Positions 15,501-28,100 of a stretch of DNA of 64,000 nucleotides are shown piece by piece (the first letter of the stretch is position 1; each line of letters starts with the position of its first letter). The position numbers were made by a program, and so were the translations under genes. The notes beneath the pieces are model-generated. The model did no database searches, was not told where the DNA came from, and was given only the letters and a program-made list of their open reading frames with translations. Source of the stretch: Baylisascaris procyonis (Eukaryota; Nematoda; Chromadorea; Rhabditida; Ascarididae); NCBI GenBank assembly GCA_037389465.1, contig JAZARR010000221.1, positions 4,814,501-4,878,500 on the forward strand. Reading direction: 5' to 3'.

Positions 15501-17858
15501 CTTCGATTGTCATCTATGAATTCAGCTAATATCGTAGCATATCAAAATTCGAAGCGCATAAAAGACGAGTTATTAGAGTTGGAAGTGAAATGTAGGCATG
15601 CGAGCGATCGACAGGCATACGTTCTTCAATACTTTACACTATGAGTGACCTATTGGCGCTCACGGCGTGGGCGCGATATGAACCCATCTTGTCGATCAAG
15701 GGGACGCACTTAATAGTTCCCACTAAATTAGTTTGGAGCAGAGAAATGGTGACGACTGTTGGCGAGGTTAGCTAACGTAACGAAAGAGGGGTATCATAAA
15801 GTTTGGACAGGATTATTTGCTTAATATTACTCAAGAGGGTGATGTGATCTGCTGAGATATTGAATAATGTGGCTAATTTTTGGGGTTTTTTGAGCAAATA
15901 AAGCCTTATTAAAGTGTAGATCATATAAAAATTGGGCAGTAAGGCAGAAAGAGCGAGAGAATCTATTGTATTCTCTTGTTAGGCACATTTATTTTTGCAT
16001 TTGATGTTATATAAGTACCGATTGGTTACATTCTCTTATAGTATTTATTATATGAAAAGGGTGAGATTAACCCTATAGGGGCATTTCAAATGATTTTGCA
16101 ATTTGTTGTTTTTTAAATTCTTGAATGCAAATGTGTCGAAATGATGTTTTTAGATTTGATTTCATTGTTTTTTGATTTTGGGGATTCAGTTAATGATTTT
16201 TTCTGATAGAATATTGGAAATATGAAATGGTATAGGCATCATAACTTGGTATCTCGTTCTATGATGTTGTTTTCCTCTCCTGAAGACGTTAATATTGATG
16301 AAGGCTGAGAAAAGGCTTTTTTTTGCATAGATGATCGCTTACGTTAACACGATCATTACTCAGTTAATTTCTAGTGGAGGGCAACGTCGTCGACTAAGTA
16401 TTGGTGTGGCGTTGATCTCGCAAGCACGTTTGATCGTTTTGGACGAGCCAACTGCTGGTATCGATCCGAAGGCACGAAGACAGATTTGGAATCTATTGAG
16501 TGCAATGCGTGAGCAACGTTGCGCTATGTTGCTTACTTCACATAGTATGGATGAATGTGAGGCACTCTGCACTCGTGTCGGTATTATGCATGCCGGTGCA
16601 CTCATCGCAATCGGCAGCCCACAGCATATCAAGTCGAGGTATTGTTATAACCCGATGATGAACCTAGCTTAGGGTGAGGGGAGAGCAGTGTTAGTGGTTT
16701 TGAACTGCTTGCGCTAGGTGTAACTTATTTTCATATGTGATTTTTTATAACCGATAATAAGCATTGAAATTATATATTCTTCAGAATGCTTTATTTTTAT
16801 TAGCGTCCTCAATTTTATTTGCCGGTTTAAAACGGCAAAAAGAAGAACGATGCGATTTTTTTTAGCTTCATGAAAGCAATTGAATTCTCTTTTATTTTTC
16901 GCTATCCTAAGTCGTTTTAATAATTCCTTTCAGTTTACTTTTCAACTGAACTCATCATTGGTTGAAGTTCATCTTATGTTTTAAGGATTTCCATAATATT
17001 TGCGTCTTTAGCTTTAAAGTTCGTTCAGGAACAGCTCTTATATTTTATTTGTTTCATCTCATCTTGGCATCTCTTTCTAAAAGCAGTATTATTTGACGAT
17101 AACGATGTTTTTTTATTCACCGTTGCTGCACTTTAATTGGCTTCAGTATTTTTTTCGTTCTGAAGTTTTATCTGTTAGTGACAACTTTACTTTGTGAAAA
17201 TCTACCTGAAGAGAGAATTGACGAAGTATATTTGTTTGCGATGAATTTCTAAAGTGACATTTTTGTTCAGATATGGCGAGGGCTATACTTTATCGTTCAC
17301 TATCAGAGATGCTGTTAAAAGAGACGAACTGATCGCTGGTGTGTCACGTATATTCCCTAACGCAGTATTGAAAACTCTTCATAAAACAACGCATCTAATT
17401 TGGCATCTTCCTCGACATGAAGATGACAGGTAATTGCTAAATGTTTCGTTTTTGTCTACTAAGATCATGCATATTCATGTGAAATGTTTGTGACATTTAT
17501 TGATAGATGTCTGAAATTTTGCTTATATTTGATAGAAACGAACGAAACCTCTCATCGCAGTTGTTTTTATCGTGCAATTATGTGATTCAGATTTTTTTGG
17601 ACCTGTACGTGGCTGTAGAGTATGTCGAATGATGGGCTATTCTGTGGTAAATAATATTTCGATTTTAGATGGTCAGAGTTATTCGGGAAAGCGCATACTT
17701 TGGCATGTTCATTGCCTTGGGTAGTGGACTATTCATTGGCACAAGCGACACTCGAAGAAGCATTTCTGAGGTTGTCTCAAGCCGATGAAAACGACGACCA
17801 TGAACCTGTTGCTCGAGTACAGCGTAATGCTTCACTTGATGTCGCGGCTCTTGTTTAA
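96..17858 (+). CDS. ABCA-family ABC transporter, C-terminal part (5' end outside window)
   Basis: Full-size ABC transporter of subfamily A; family members move or flip lipids across membranes, substrate here unknown. Exons: 96-268, 769-969, 1890-2180, 2619-2779, 3564-3717, 4092-4222, 4664-4762, 5342-5433, 6330-6506, 7260-7435, 9154-9298, 9904-10079, 10775-10911, 11284-11473, 12696-12812, 13176-13316, 14056-14227, 14563-14669, 15039-15211, 16375-16638, 17271-17429, 17669-17858. These give 1207 residues, numbered from the first whole codon. Residues 1-60 end the first membrane domain. Cassette 1: Walker [10 protein letters not shown] (130-138), LSGGM (226-230), VVLLDEP (246-252), H282. A membrane helix lies near 460, then a rather short extracellular loop, then membrane helices in about 606-850. 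Cassette 2: GINGAGKTT (911-919), Q-loop GFCPQ (949-953), FSGGQ (1003-1007), LIVLDEP (1023-1029), H1060. Both cassettes keep all catalytic motifs, so it looks functional. Exon 9 needs a GC donor. Nematode relatives are ced-7 and the abt genes; which one is not decided. Confidence 0.93.
475..506. repeat. (TTTA)n microsatellite
   Basis: About eight TTTA units in the first visible intron of the ABCA gene, seen directly. No coding or splice role is evident. Confidence 0.9.
7560..8000. other. Atypical, less AT-rich block inside ABCA intron 10
   Basis: The 1.7 kb intron between exons 7260-7435 and 9154-9298 contains about 400 bases clearly richer in G and C than the surrounding intron, with several phrases of the type CAAAGCTC and CAAGGCTC. 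Open frames occur on both strands (plus 7714-7941, minus 7416-7724) but none has splice sites in phase with the host gene or a family I recognise. It may be a remnant of a repeat or of inserted DNA. No function is claimed. Confidence 0.3.
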
Positions 17859-17992
17859 TGTTCACTTACGCAGATCTTCTTCATTCATTCGTACGATGTT
17901 TCGCCGAAGGATTGGGCATTGGAATGGATTCATGGGAAGACGTAGGGATCATCGTATGGGCTAAGCCTAGTTTATGTTCCAAGCAAGATTAA

Positions 17993-17998
17993 AATAAA
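17993..17998 (+). promoter_or_regulatory. AATAAA polyadenylation signal of the ABCA gene
   Basis: AATAAA lies 135 bases after the stop codon of the ABCA gene and is followed by a T- and G-rich stretch. This is the usual place for the cleavage signal. Confidence 0.6.
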
Positions 17999-17999
17999 G

Positions 18000-18809
18000 A
18001 GGGTATACTGACTTGTTTTTGCTGATTTCTTCAAGTCCACAATTTTTGTTCGAGATCTGAGCGTCAGTTAAACTTAAGCAATGATGTTTGTTTTACTCGT
18101 TGTGTTATAGTTTTCTGATTTACTTCGTAGAACTAAGACAAAAACGTTCTTTTTACATATTTCAGCTGATGAGAGTTGTTCACTTGTAAAAATAATGAAA
18201 TCAAATCGTCCCAAATTAGTTTTGCGATGATTTTTACTCCCATTTCAAGTGGAATGCGCAGATGGTTTTAATATTAGTCATGAAGCTTTATTATTTCAAA
18301 ACCAAACGAATATTTAGTTAATCACATTTTCTTATGTTTTTTTCATACGTTCTCTTATTTGTATTGTGATATTTTATTATTCATATAGAAGCATCGTTGG
18401 GTGATTGCACAATCAATTCGAATTTTATGATAGTAGGCATAGTTTTTATCAAAAATATTTGCTTATTCTTTCAGGATAAGAGTTAGCTGGTTTTGGGATT
18501 TTGAGGTAACGCTTATTCACCCATTACGGATTTATTGCATTCAAAAAATGAATCGGCATTTAGCGTGAGCGATGCTTAATGATCGCAAATTTCGTTCGCT
18601 GTTTTTGTTCATTGCTTTATTTCATCTTTATTACAGTGATTTATGCGTCTTTATTTGTGATAAAATTTTTGTTTATTATTTTAATTTTCGAGAAAAAAAA
18701 AGTTTCAGTTTTGATTGTAAATATTTGACGATGAGATGCCTACAGTTAATAGCATCATTAACTTCGTTATTATTGTGTTTTTGTTTTTTGTTTTTTTGTA
18801 AAGATTTGT
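18000..18809. other. Intergenic AT-rich DNA
   Basis: Between the ABCA poly(A) signal and the possible minus-strand gene. It contains T-rich runs and no open frame with credible splice sites. Nothing further is seen. Confidence 0.5.
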
Positions 18810-20212
18810 TTAAGAAGTGATCCCAAGTATGAAGCATAACACAAGAAAAATAAACACGCTTATTTGAGTGTTTTTATTTGCAATTTTATTGTTTTTATTT
18901 ATAATCGGCAACGGTAACGAACCAAACGTCGATCCATAGTATTCGGCAAGAAAATGGAATTCACGGAACGCCGGATCTATGGAATATCTCTTCGAGATGA
19001 TATGCGCTTCAAATAGATTTGACATCAAATGAGCTGTGTTGATATCGTTAAGGAATTATATAGCCTGAAAAGGTGATAGGTATATGGTACGGCCCAGGGA
19101 TATGAGAAGGATCTCCATACTAGACGTATGGGTTGTGTTGAGCCGGAGGAGCTAAGTTGATCTATGTGGTCTAGCGTTATGCAATAGTATCAGATCGTTT
19201 CGGCTAACTGGTCTTGGCTATAATTGTCTCAGTTTATGGTGTTTAAATTTTTGATTTTGGGGGAATATTTTTCAGCTGCAATATTTTCATCGAAATTCAA
19301 AAAAAAAAATTAGTGAATTGCACTTACCATCGGCGATCAAACGTTGATCGTAAACTTCCTTTTTTGTCGACGTTGAGGTGAGGCATGTAATCAGAAGGTG
19401 GATCTGCATTGAACTATTGACTTCATCGTTTACAATTATCATTTAATATTTTTTCTTTACAGGTTATGATTGTGTCACAAAAAAGAGTTGTGCTTCATTC
19501 CATACGAAAGGCGAATTGCCGATGTCTTGGTGCGCAATTTTACGGTCGTTGATGACGTCATCTAGAGGGTTTTTCTACGTCGGCTAATTTGCCGATTGGA
19601 TATAGGTGAGATGTGACATTGCTAAATGATTAACGTTTGATTCTCTCGAATAGTCTGCCATGAATGCACTTTTATTAGTATCTTCATCCTCTGATCGTTG
19701 ATCCATGTCAATAAAACTGATCATTTAAATTTAAACATCCGCTTTAAAACCTCATATTCTATGTGATCTTTCGACGATTTCAACGTAGTCCATCGAAGAG
19801 GTCCTTCAGGTATCGATGTGTTCCTTCGAGGGTCAATAAATAATTCGAGATTTTGTCCTTCGATCAGTAGTAATTCGATGTGATCTGTTGAAAATTTTTG
19901 AGAAAAATTTGTGCTGTTATAGATTGTCATTCTTAAATTCAAATTGTTTACCGTATTAAAGAAGGATAACGCTCGTTTCGAGAACCCAATGATGGGTTTT
20001 TCAAACTCGACGCTCAATTCGATAGGTGTGCTCGTACCGGGCTGTGTGGCCTATGCTTGGTGTGATGCGCTTGTGAGAAGGGTGGTTTATGCGGGGATAT
20101 TTGCTGGATGCGAGATATTTCAAATCTGATGCATTTAGATGTTCTTTTTTCGACCAAGAAATAGAAGAGTTCGTTATTCCTTCTATACGTAGATATGTTG
20201 CGTTGCTTATTG
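18810..20212 (-). CDS. Possible multi-exon gene or pseudogene, unknown function
   Basis: Not recognised. Four protein-like open segments lie in order on the minus strand. Segment A (20212 down to about 20090) follows a good TTTTCCAG acceptor and reads ISNATYLRIEGITNSS and onward. Segment B (about 20040 to 19721) is about 105 codons with SVEFEKPIIGFSKRALSFF. Segment C (about 19577 to 19475) contains DDVINDRKIAHQDIGNSPF. Segment D (about 19036 to 18810) contains YSIDPAFREFHFLAEYYGS and ends in a hydrophobic tail, VFIFLVLCFILGITS, before the stop, as in a GPI-anchor signal or a tail anchor. Donors between A and B are poor: A and B overlap in different frames and no GT donor is in phase. It may therefore be a decayed gene or chance open frames. 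The start is not visible. Confidence 0.3.
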
Positions 20213-20239
20213 CTGGAAAATAAGGCACATTATTTTTTA

Positions 20240-22157
20240 TAAAAGTAGATAGTATATTTATTTGCTAGAAGTAGATCGCAGTTATTGTCCAAATTTTCTG
20301 CTTTTTAGAGACATAAATCTTTTTATTCAGTTATTCTGAACGTAGCTTAGAATTTGTAACGAGGTAGATTTATATGATATTTTATAATATTACTTCGATA
20401 TTTTCAATATATTTGTTGCTTGAATTTACTACTAAATTGTAACACCTTGAAAGTTATGCTATTGTTTTTGTGATGCTTTTTATAAACACGAAATTGAATT
20501 TTGTCATGGTTGATATTGCAGGTAGTCATTCCCATATCTGCTTAGGAATTTAGGATTTATTCCCGGGAAACATTTATGAAAGATAAATTGACCAGGAAAC
20601 TGTAAAGATAATTTGGTGAACTCTCTCTCTTTTTTTTTTTTTTTTCAAAGGACAAGATTACAATATGAGTTGTGCTACTGGCTTCGGTCTTAATTCGTTG
20701 ATATTTTAATGCATAATTGATTCAGCGTGTACGTTGATAATGATAGCTGCTAAGGCATATTGCGTAACATTCCTCCACTCATATCGACATACGATATTCG
20801 CTAACCTTCTCAACGATAATATATGTGACACATAATTTGCTTATATATATATGAAAGTAAATCAATTTTTAGGCCACCCACAGCGATTGTTGTTGATTGA
20901 GACTTTTGAAGCGACAATAAAATGCGGCACTTTTGAAGACAACTGTTGAACATTATTTTGGGCCAACTTCAGTTATTAGGATTTTATATTCTTCTAAGTA
21001 AATTGGTGACTTTTTAGAATCAAAAACAAGTAATAAGCATTAACAAAAAAATAACAGCCACATTACTAGTCAATGGGTATCTTAAAGGGAATATAGTATA
21101 TTAAATTTGTAGGCAACGAAATTAAATAAATAATTGAGAAAAGAATGGTGAATACTCAATGAAATAAAACAAATTTTCATGGAAGTTGCAAAAATGATAA
21201 GAAAATAAACTTAAATGAGAATAACGATCTCATAGTTTGGCTGAGAAATTAAACAAACAAGAAAATGAAGTAAAATTTAGTTCTTAACCAGTTAATATTG
21301 ATATTTGATATAATTGCCGTAACTGTGGGGAAATTCCGATTCTTTTTTTTTTTTGGCACCTATTGGAAGTAAATATTCAAATCAGACTTCTTACTCGGAT
21401 TTGGAGAGGAGAGAGGTGGAAGGGGGGGGGAGGCTATGAAATTTCAGATAGTGACGTCATGAGAGTAGACCATCATACGGAAGAATAATTACGCTGTTGA
21501 ACTAATCAACATAGGTCATTATCAAATGGGTATGCACAATCAATCCTCTTCATGTTGAACATCATTTTGGGCCAATTATTATTATTATTATTTTTTTTTT
21601 GAGCAATAGTGTTAGTTTGTGCTCAGGTACTGCTAATATCACATGTTGGATTATTTCGTTGCTATTGGTTGTAATAATCAAAGCTTGATACGATTGCTAT
21701 CTTTTATCCCTTTATTCCTTAATAAAAAAAAATTTTTTTCTTTGCGAAATGAAAATGCAAATTGGCAAAAAGCTAATGAAAACAAAGTTTTTCTTAAAAA
21801 TTTTTAGAGGTGTAAAATTTGGCAGAATTTTTTTCTCTTATGTCATCGTCATATTTCATTTCCATCATTTTAAGTTTTTCACTTGTTTTATTTATTATTA
21901 ATTAAATAATAACGAGGAGAAAATATGAATGCATTATTGCGCGCATTTGTTGCTAATCCATAAAAATGTTCGATCTGATGGATCAATTGCAAAGGTTATA
22001 GTGTACCACTTTTTTTGGCATGATTCTTGGCTTATTCCAGTTTTTCATAAAATAGAGTTCTGGTCGTATTTTCAACGCGATATGCGTTGTATGTTTTTTT
22101 TTTTTTGCGGCAATAGAATATTCAATTTGTACTTACTAGTTTTAAGATGATGGCTTA
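20240..22157. other. Intergenic AT-rich DNA
   Basis: Upstream of the uncharacterised gene. It holds T runs near 20630 and 21345, a G8 run near 21421 and no frame with credible splice sites. The promoter or outron of the next gene should lie here, but no motif is recognisable. Confidence 0.5.
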
Positions 22158-22164
22158 ATTATAG
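22158..22164 (+). promoter_or_regulatory. 3' splice acceptor directly before ATG (possible SL trans-splice site)
   Basis: An AATTATAG acceptor abuts the ATG at 22165. No upstream exon is visible, so this is either the spliced-leader acceptor of the next gene or the acceptor of an unseen first exon. Only transcript data can separate the two. Confidence 0.4.
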
Positions 22165-25100
22165 ATGATCAGTCGTGGCGATGAAGGTGATGAGCACTTC
22201 GAATCAATGCCACATTTGCAAAGGATGATATGTGAACGGGAACGACTATTCGATGATTCGCGTAGCCTTTCACCATCCACTTCGACACAATGCGTTCGAT
22301 TAGTTCAATTGGCACCGACGGAATTACGTCAAACCGCTAATGTTGGTCAAGTTTCACGAGCACAAGAACGAAATAATCCACAAGCGGCAACAACACGACG
22401 GGTGGTGATTTGTCAACGGAATAGTGGAAGCCTAAAGCCGACCGCTTCAAAAAATGCTTCCCGATTAGATCATAGTTTTGATTGCAATGCTGCCGCATCG
22501 ATCGAGTTACGAAACAAGGGAGAATCGTTATCGCCAGGCATTCTTGATGGGAAAACTGAAAATGGTGGCTATAGCCGTAGCAATGCGGCCATTCAAATAC
22601 CCCGAACGCATACAGTTTTGGTGATGTTACTTGATCTTTCCGCTGTTCGCGATGCTGCTTTTCAACAGATGCAATCAATGGCAAATAAAAATGGCTTGGT
22701 GAGTGTATCTCACCAATATTCTTTTAGATATCACCCGTTTACTTTTGTTGAGTTTAGTACGGTTATTTTATCAGTAACAGCATACTTCCTTGAATGTTTC
22801 CTTTTTTTTTTTGATGGTAACTTATAGGGAAATCGAATAGCGAAATAACGCTTTAGCGACCGAGACTATCAGGTAACTTTTTGAAGACGCTTTGCTAAGT
22901 GATTCACTTAAGTGATTGACGTGTTATGTCTGTCTTGTTTTGGATCACTCTGCACAGTAGCATTCTCGTCCAGTCTGCCCTTCTTCTTCTTCCATTTTCT
23001 TACATAAGGTTTTTTCGCCTCTCCCGAGTTGGGGGGGGGGGGGGGAGTGAGCACAATAAAAGGTCCGCTCGAGTGGATTTACCGAATTTTAAATATATTT
23101 CTATACCTCGATCATATTCGTCTGAGGGGCCATATCGGTCAAATCGTCACCTGAATGAGGAAGAATTTTGGATGAGTTTTCAATTAAATAATATCACTTG
23201 ATGAGGGTAATATTGCAGGTATATAGGTTATTGGGTCGCAGCAAGTAAATTATATATATGAAAGGAGCAATTTCTTGTGAAATATTTGCTTTGCAGGTGA
23301 GAACGAATACGGAAATGATCGAATTCAAGCATTTGGGTGAATTTGCAACGATCTCTCAATTTCGTAGATGGTTTAGCAAGGAGAACGCATCAACGCAAGC
23401 TTGGCATCTTATAAGTCGACAATGCTTCGCTTTAAAACCAGTATTATTTATTGAATTTATTTTTCATGATAAATGTGCTAACATTTAGGTTTATTCGAGA
23501 ACTCGATATTCAATAGAAAATGCACTCAAGTTTAATAAGTTGTAAGATGAATCAAATCAATTATAAATAATGATAGGTGACATTGAAAGTGGATTCGTTG
23601 ATAAACTGATGAGCAGACTTCATTCATATTATTTGAGTCGATCTTGTAGGTCTTTTATTTTTGTGAACTTTACTATGTGAGTAAATTTAGGTAGGAATTG
23701 AATTAGATACGCGAATGTGTTGTAAGTATGGTATCCACTTAGCAAGTACGATATAGACAGATATGATGAGTTAAATGTAGATGAAGAACGGAAGGTGGGC
23801 TTATGCACAATTCCATTTTGAGGGTATTTACTCTTCAAGAGGGAGAGTTGTTTCCGATGGTTCAGACGTGATATCTTTAAGATCTACTTTGTTAACGTTC
23901 CATTGTGATTGTTGTTTCATAAATCTGCTCCCAATATTATAAAAAAGCTGAAAACCTAATATGCGTTACGCACCGGGCTTGAGACTTCAAATGGATTTTC
24001 TCCAATGCTTCACAGAACGACTATTTCACCTTTCATGGCAATTATTTAGAGATATTGTAGGATTGTCGATTAGATTGAATGAAGCCCATCGAGCGAGGAA
24101 TTTCGAGAATCTGAGCCACGATAAGCCGAAAAACCATAATTTTATGAGCGAATTCGTTGGAAAGCCATTATGAGTTCGTTTATACTGATTATTGGAAAAG
24201 ATCGAATTGAAATAATGAAGTTGAACAATAATGAGAAATGTTTATTTAGGGCAATATTCAGATGCAATTTGGCCTTATGCTGATATTTAGTTGTAATAAT
24301 ATATACGATTGATGTCAATTTATGTGTTGCCATTTCAGATTGAGGTGCATATCTATATGTGTAATCTAAAGAAGGGATGTCCTTGTTTATTGGCAGTACG
24401 TTATTCGATGCTTTTCGATGAAATTGGGGTTTGTGCAATTTTATTTTTGCGATGAAATTTGATTTACTTTTATTTTTTTTCTTTATTTTTTCCGAGTTTC
24501 AATAGATGCCGTATCAGAAGTGTCAGTTGGGAAGTCTAACTGTATTTACTATTTTGCAGTGCTCCATTGTTGTTTTTTTTTCTTTTTTTTTTAAAGAGCA
24601 CCATCTCTGTGTTTGTTAATCATCGATGATGCATGAAGGTGCTTTAAACCGTTGAACATTTTGCGCAGCTTATTGACAGGTAGTAACACATTTGTTAGTA
24701 AGTGGCACAGTTAATTGTCTGCATGCTATTCAGTCTTTTATCAGCCGTAAATCACTTAGATAACTGCGATCCGTTTTTATTTAATTATTCTTTAGATTCC
24801 ACTCGAGATTGCTGGAAAGTCGTCGAAAAATTGTTAATTGTTTTCTTCACGTTTTATAGCAATGCAGTGAGTATTAATGAAATGCCTTCGTCATGTACCG
24901 ACGACCCATTTTGGAATTCTGCACTCTTGTTTGGTCTCTTTGTTCGGTTTCTGATGTCAGCTTGTTAGACCACGTCTGCATTGTTTTTCATGAGAGTTTT
25001 CATGCTCCACATCAACTTAATAACGCTGCCTGGCTAAAAATCTTTGACCTGGAATCACCGGAATATCGCAAGCTCAATTTGGACTTAATTATTTATTATA

Positions 25101-28100
25101 AGATTGTGTTTGGCTTTTCCGATATCGCGCTCAGGAAAATTTCAGTTCGACTCTTCCTGCAATTGATGTGCGCATCAGTTTTAGCTCGTCGAAAAATGTT
25201 GCAATGCTGACAATGTTCTGCAGAGTTTCCCGTTTTGTATTGCACGAATTTGGAGTCTGTTTCTCCGCCGTTATCGTTAATGCACTCACTTCTTTAGCTT
25301 TTGAGATGCTGCTAAGTGGTTTTGATTGAAATGTTTTCACTGCTGTTACGTATCAGATGCCTGTTCGTCTTAATCGTATTTTTGCGAACGTTTTGCTTAT
25401 TCCTGCTGTATACTCACATACTTTTGTGCATTTTCTCACTTCGAGATGTTAAAGTAAATAAATAATATTTCTTCTGAGGGAGATTCCAGAAGTAGAAACA
25501 CCCTGGAAATCGACATATGTGGCTTTTTGATTTGTTTTTGATGTCGGGATAGAACCTGCCGCTAAAACTGAGGGATGAAAAATGAGCTAGAAGAAGTAAT
25601 TCGGCTTACGGACATAGAGGATATTAGAGTTGTTTTCTCTATATCGCGCCTTTCTTCATTTGTTAATATTAGACGATTACTTCGTTCAAATAACCTTATT
25701 TTGTATGTTATCTTTGGGAAGAGACAATTTTCTAGTTTTAAATCTTGTTAGATCAAAGTTTTGTTATATATTTTCTTTTATCTCGTCACGTTTTTTCTGC
25801 ATCACCTCAACGTTTTGCTTTTGTTTTTTTTTTTTTTTGTTTTCCCAACCAAAATATAGGCTTTATGGAAGGGATTGAACAAATATATAAAACATAATTG
25901 CAGAGATTGATTTTATTTTGTTCTTATAGGTGTTTCAAGCACGAAAACATATTCACGAAAAGCAAGAAGAAGACGAAGACGACGATATACAAGTGATATG
26001 GCCACTTCACGTTGAGAAAAATCAACCACAGAGCGCAACAACATCCGATGGTATGTTTCCTTTCTTAATGGGGGATCAATGAAAATGCGTCGCTCAAAAA
26101 TGGTTATGCGGAAGGGTATTGCAGATTACCTATTTGATTTCATATGTAGTACGCATCGCATTTTTCCGTATAACGATTGTTAGAGAAAACGTATTGCCGC
26201 ATTTGTATGGGACAATCCTGTACCTCATTCCGGATCTCGATATTAGTGTCTTAGGACTTTTTTGAGATTTTCGGTGATGGGAAGGAGCCTGATCCTCTCA
26301 ACACCACTGGCATTTCTTTTTTTCTGTCCTCTTGGTTTTTGGTATTTTCTGCTTCAAATTAGGTCAGCACCCCCTTCGTTTAATATTCCGGCAGGCTGCA
26401 ATTTCGCATTGATTGGAGCCAAAAAGGAAAAGTCTGCAACGAGCCAGCCGCATATATAAATAACATAAACAAAATATTCATCTTTGAGTGATCTGACCCG
26501 GAGGTCTGACCAGTGCAAACAGCGTGCAGTTTTATTGCCCATTTGATGTAGAAGGTATATGAGATTTTCCTTTGACGAACATTATATCGGCCAAATCTCG
26601 TAATTCTAACCTCGGTTGTAATTGAGCTTGATCCAGCACCCAGGCAGAACATACACTTGCGCTCACATGAAGGCATTATTGCAGTAACGCACATTTGCAA
26701 AGCAAATCTGCCACAACGTACTAGAGGGAAAGGCGATGAGCTATAAAAAATCCCTTTCCGCAAATAAGAAAAGGCGCAGTCTTCTTTAGGCAGTTGCAAG
26801 GGAGGTATAAAGTTTTTTTTCGCATGAGCGAAAAGGAATGCATAGTTATTTTCATTGCACAGAGAGAGAGAAAGAGACGCGAAAGCATAATATAACACAA
26901 AAATTATATAAAATGTCTTGCATCATCTCAAAAACAGTGAAGAAAATGCTACGCGCTCTGAAGCTTTGGTTGGATTCGGGTTGGAATTTCTGACGGAACT
27001 AGATTCGTTTGGTTGGTTTGGGGCTGGAGGTTCGAAAAGAGCTTACAGCCATAAGTCGTAATCATAGGTCATCACTGTTAAGAAAGCTTGCTCCTTTAAT
27101 TTTTCTTCCCAAAGATGTAGAGTTGCAACGATTTTGAGAGAAGATGGTGGAGCACAATGATTTTTTGGAGATAGTTGATATATTTTAGCATTGCCGCAAT
27201 ATTTCATTTTTGCATTGCTATCGAGCATTGAATTTCCATCTATTCATGTGTAGTGCTATAAACCGTCTGCGGATAAATGGTCAAAATGCATAATTTTTCT
27301 TCCAATAGTTTGCTTACTTTCTATTTGCAGATGGAATTTTATCTACTAGTTTTTGTGATTGTTATCAACTACCGTCGTATATTTAAGTTTGCGTATTTTT
27401 GATTGGAATCCGTCTTGTGTAGTATTCATTTCTTTTGGAAAATCGTTTAAAGAACATCAAATTTGATCCTTCAACTACCATTCCATCATTTTTAGCTTTT
27501 ATTAGATTATTCGATGAATTATTCATCATATATAAGCTTGATATTTGATGAACTATAAATGAGATAGCACAAAATTATTTAAATGTTTTGAAACGTTTCA
27601 ATTCTTGCAGGATGCAAAAGTTCCTCGATTATGACAAATACGCTATCATCACATCCAACGTGTTCGTCGTCAATTAAGGAACCGTTGTGCGAAGTGGCGA
27701 ATACTGATACTGACTGTGCTGAAGACACTTTTCATAGTTCAGCTTCAACTGATTGTGAACCGTCGAACTGTTCATCTAACAGCTCTCATATTGGTCCAGC
27801 TGAAGATCTTCTATCAAAGGTGCTACAAGAGGCGGATATTCCAGTGGATTTTGGATTGGATATGAGTGGTGGCTCTAACATTACGCATGACATCCATGAA
27901 GAATGCGCGTTTGAGGATAATCAAGGAGTGATTGCACAAGAAGAAGTCGTAAGCAGTAGTAATATCCTTGTGAAACGCTCTATTGTCATGCGAGAGAATA
28001 AGATGAAGAGAATGGCCTTAGTGGGGCAAAGGATGCATGAGACAAATACATCAGGAAGCCATTTTACGATTGCGGGTGGTGCTTTCTCACGGTGTTTTGA

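Noticed and set aside
15600..15770. GC-richer stretch in an ABCA intron considered as a 5S rRNA or tRNA gene
   Set aside because: No 5S internal control elements and no A/B boxes in order.
23961..24173. 70-codon plus-strand open frame, protein-like (LQMDFLQCFTERLFHLSWQL)
   Set aside because: An in-frame stop lies just upstream with no acceptor between it and the frame, so it cannot be an exon of the surrounding gene; no homology recognised.
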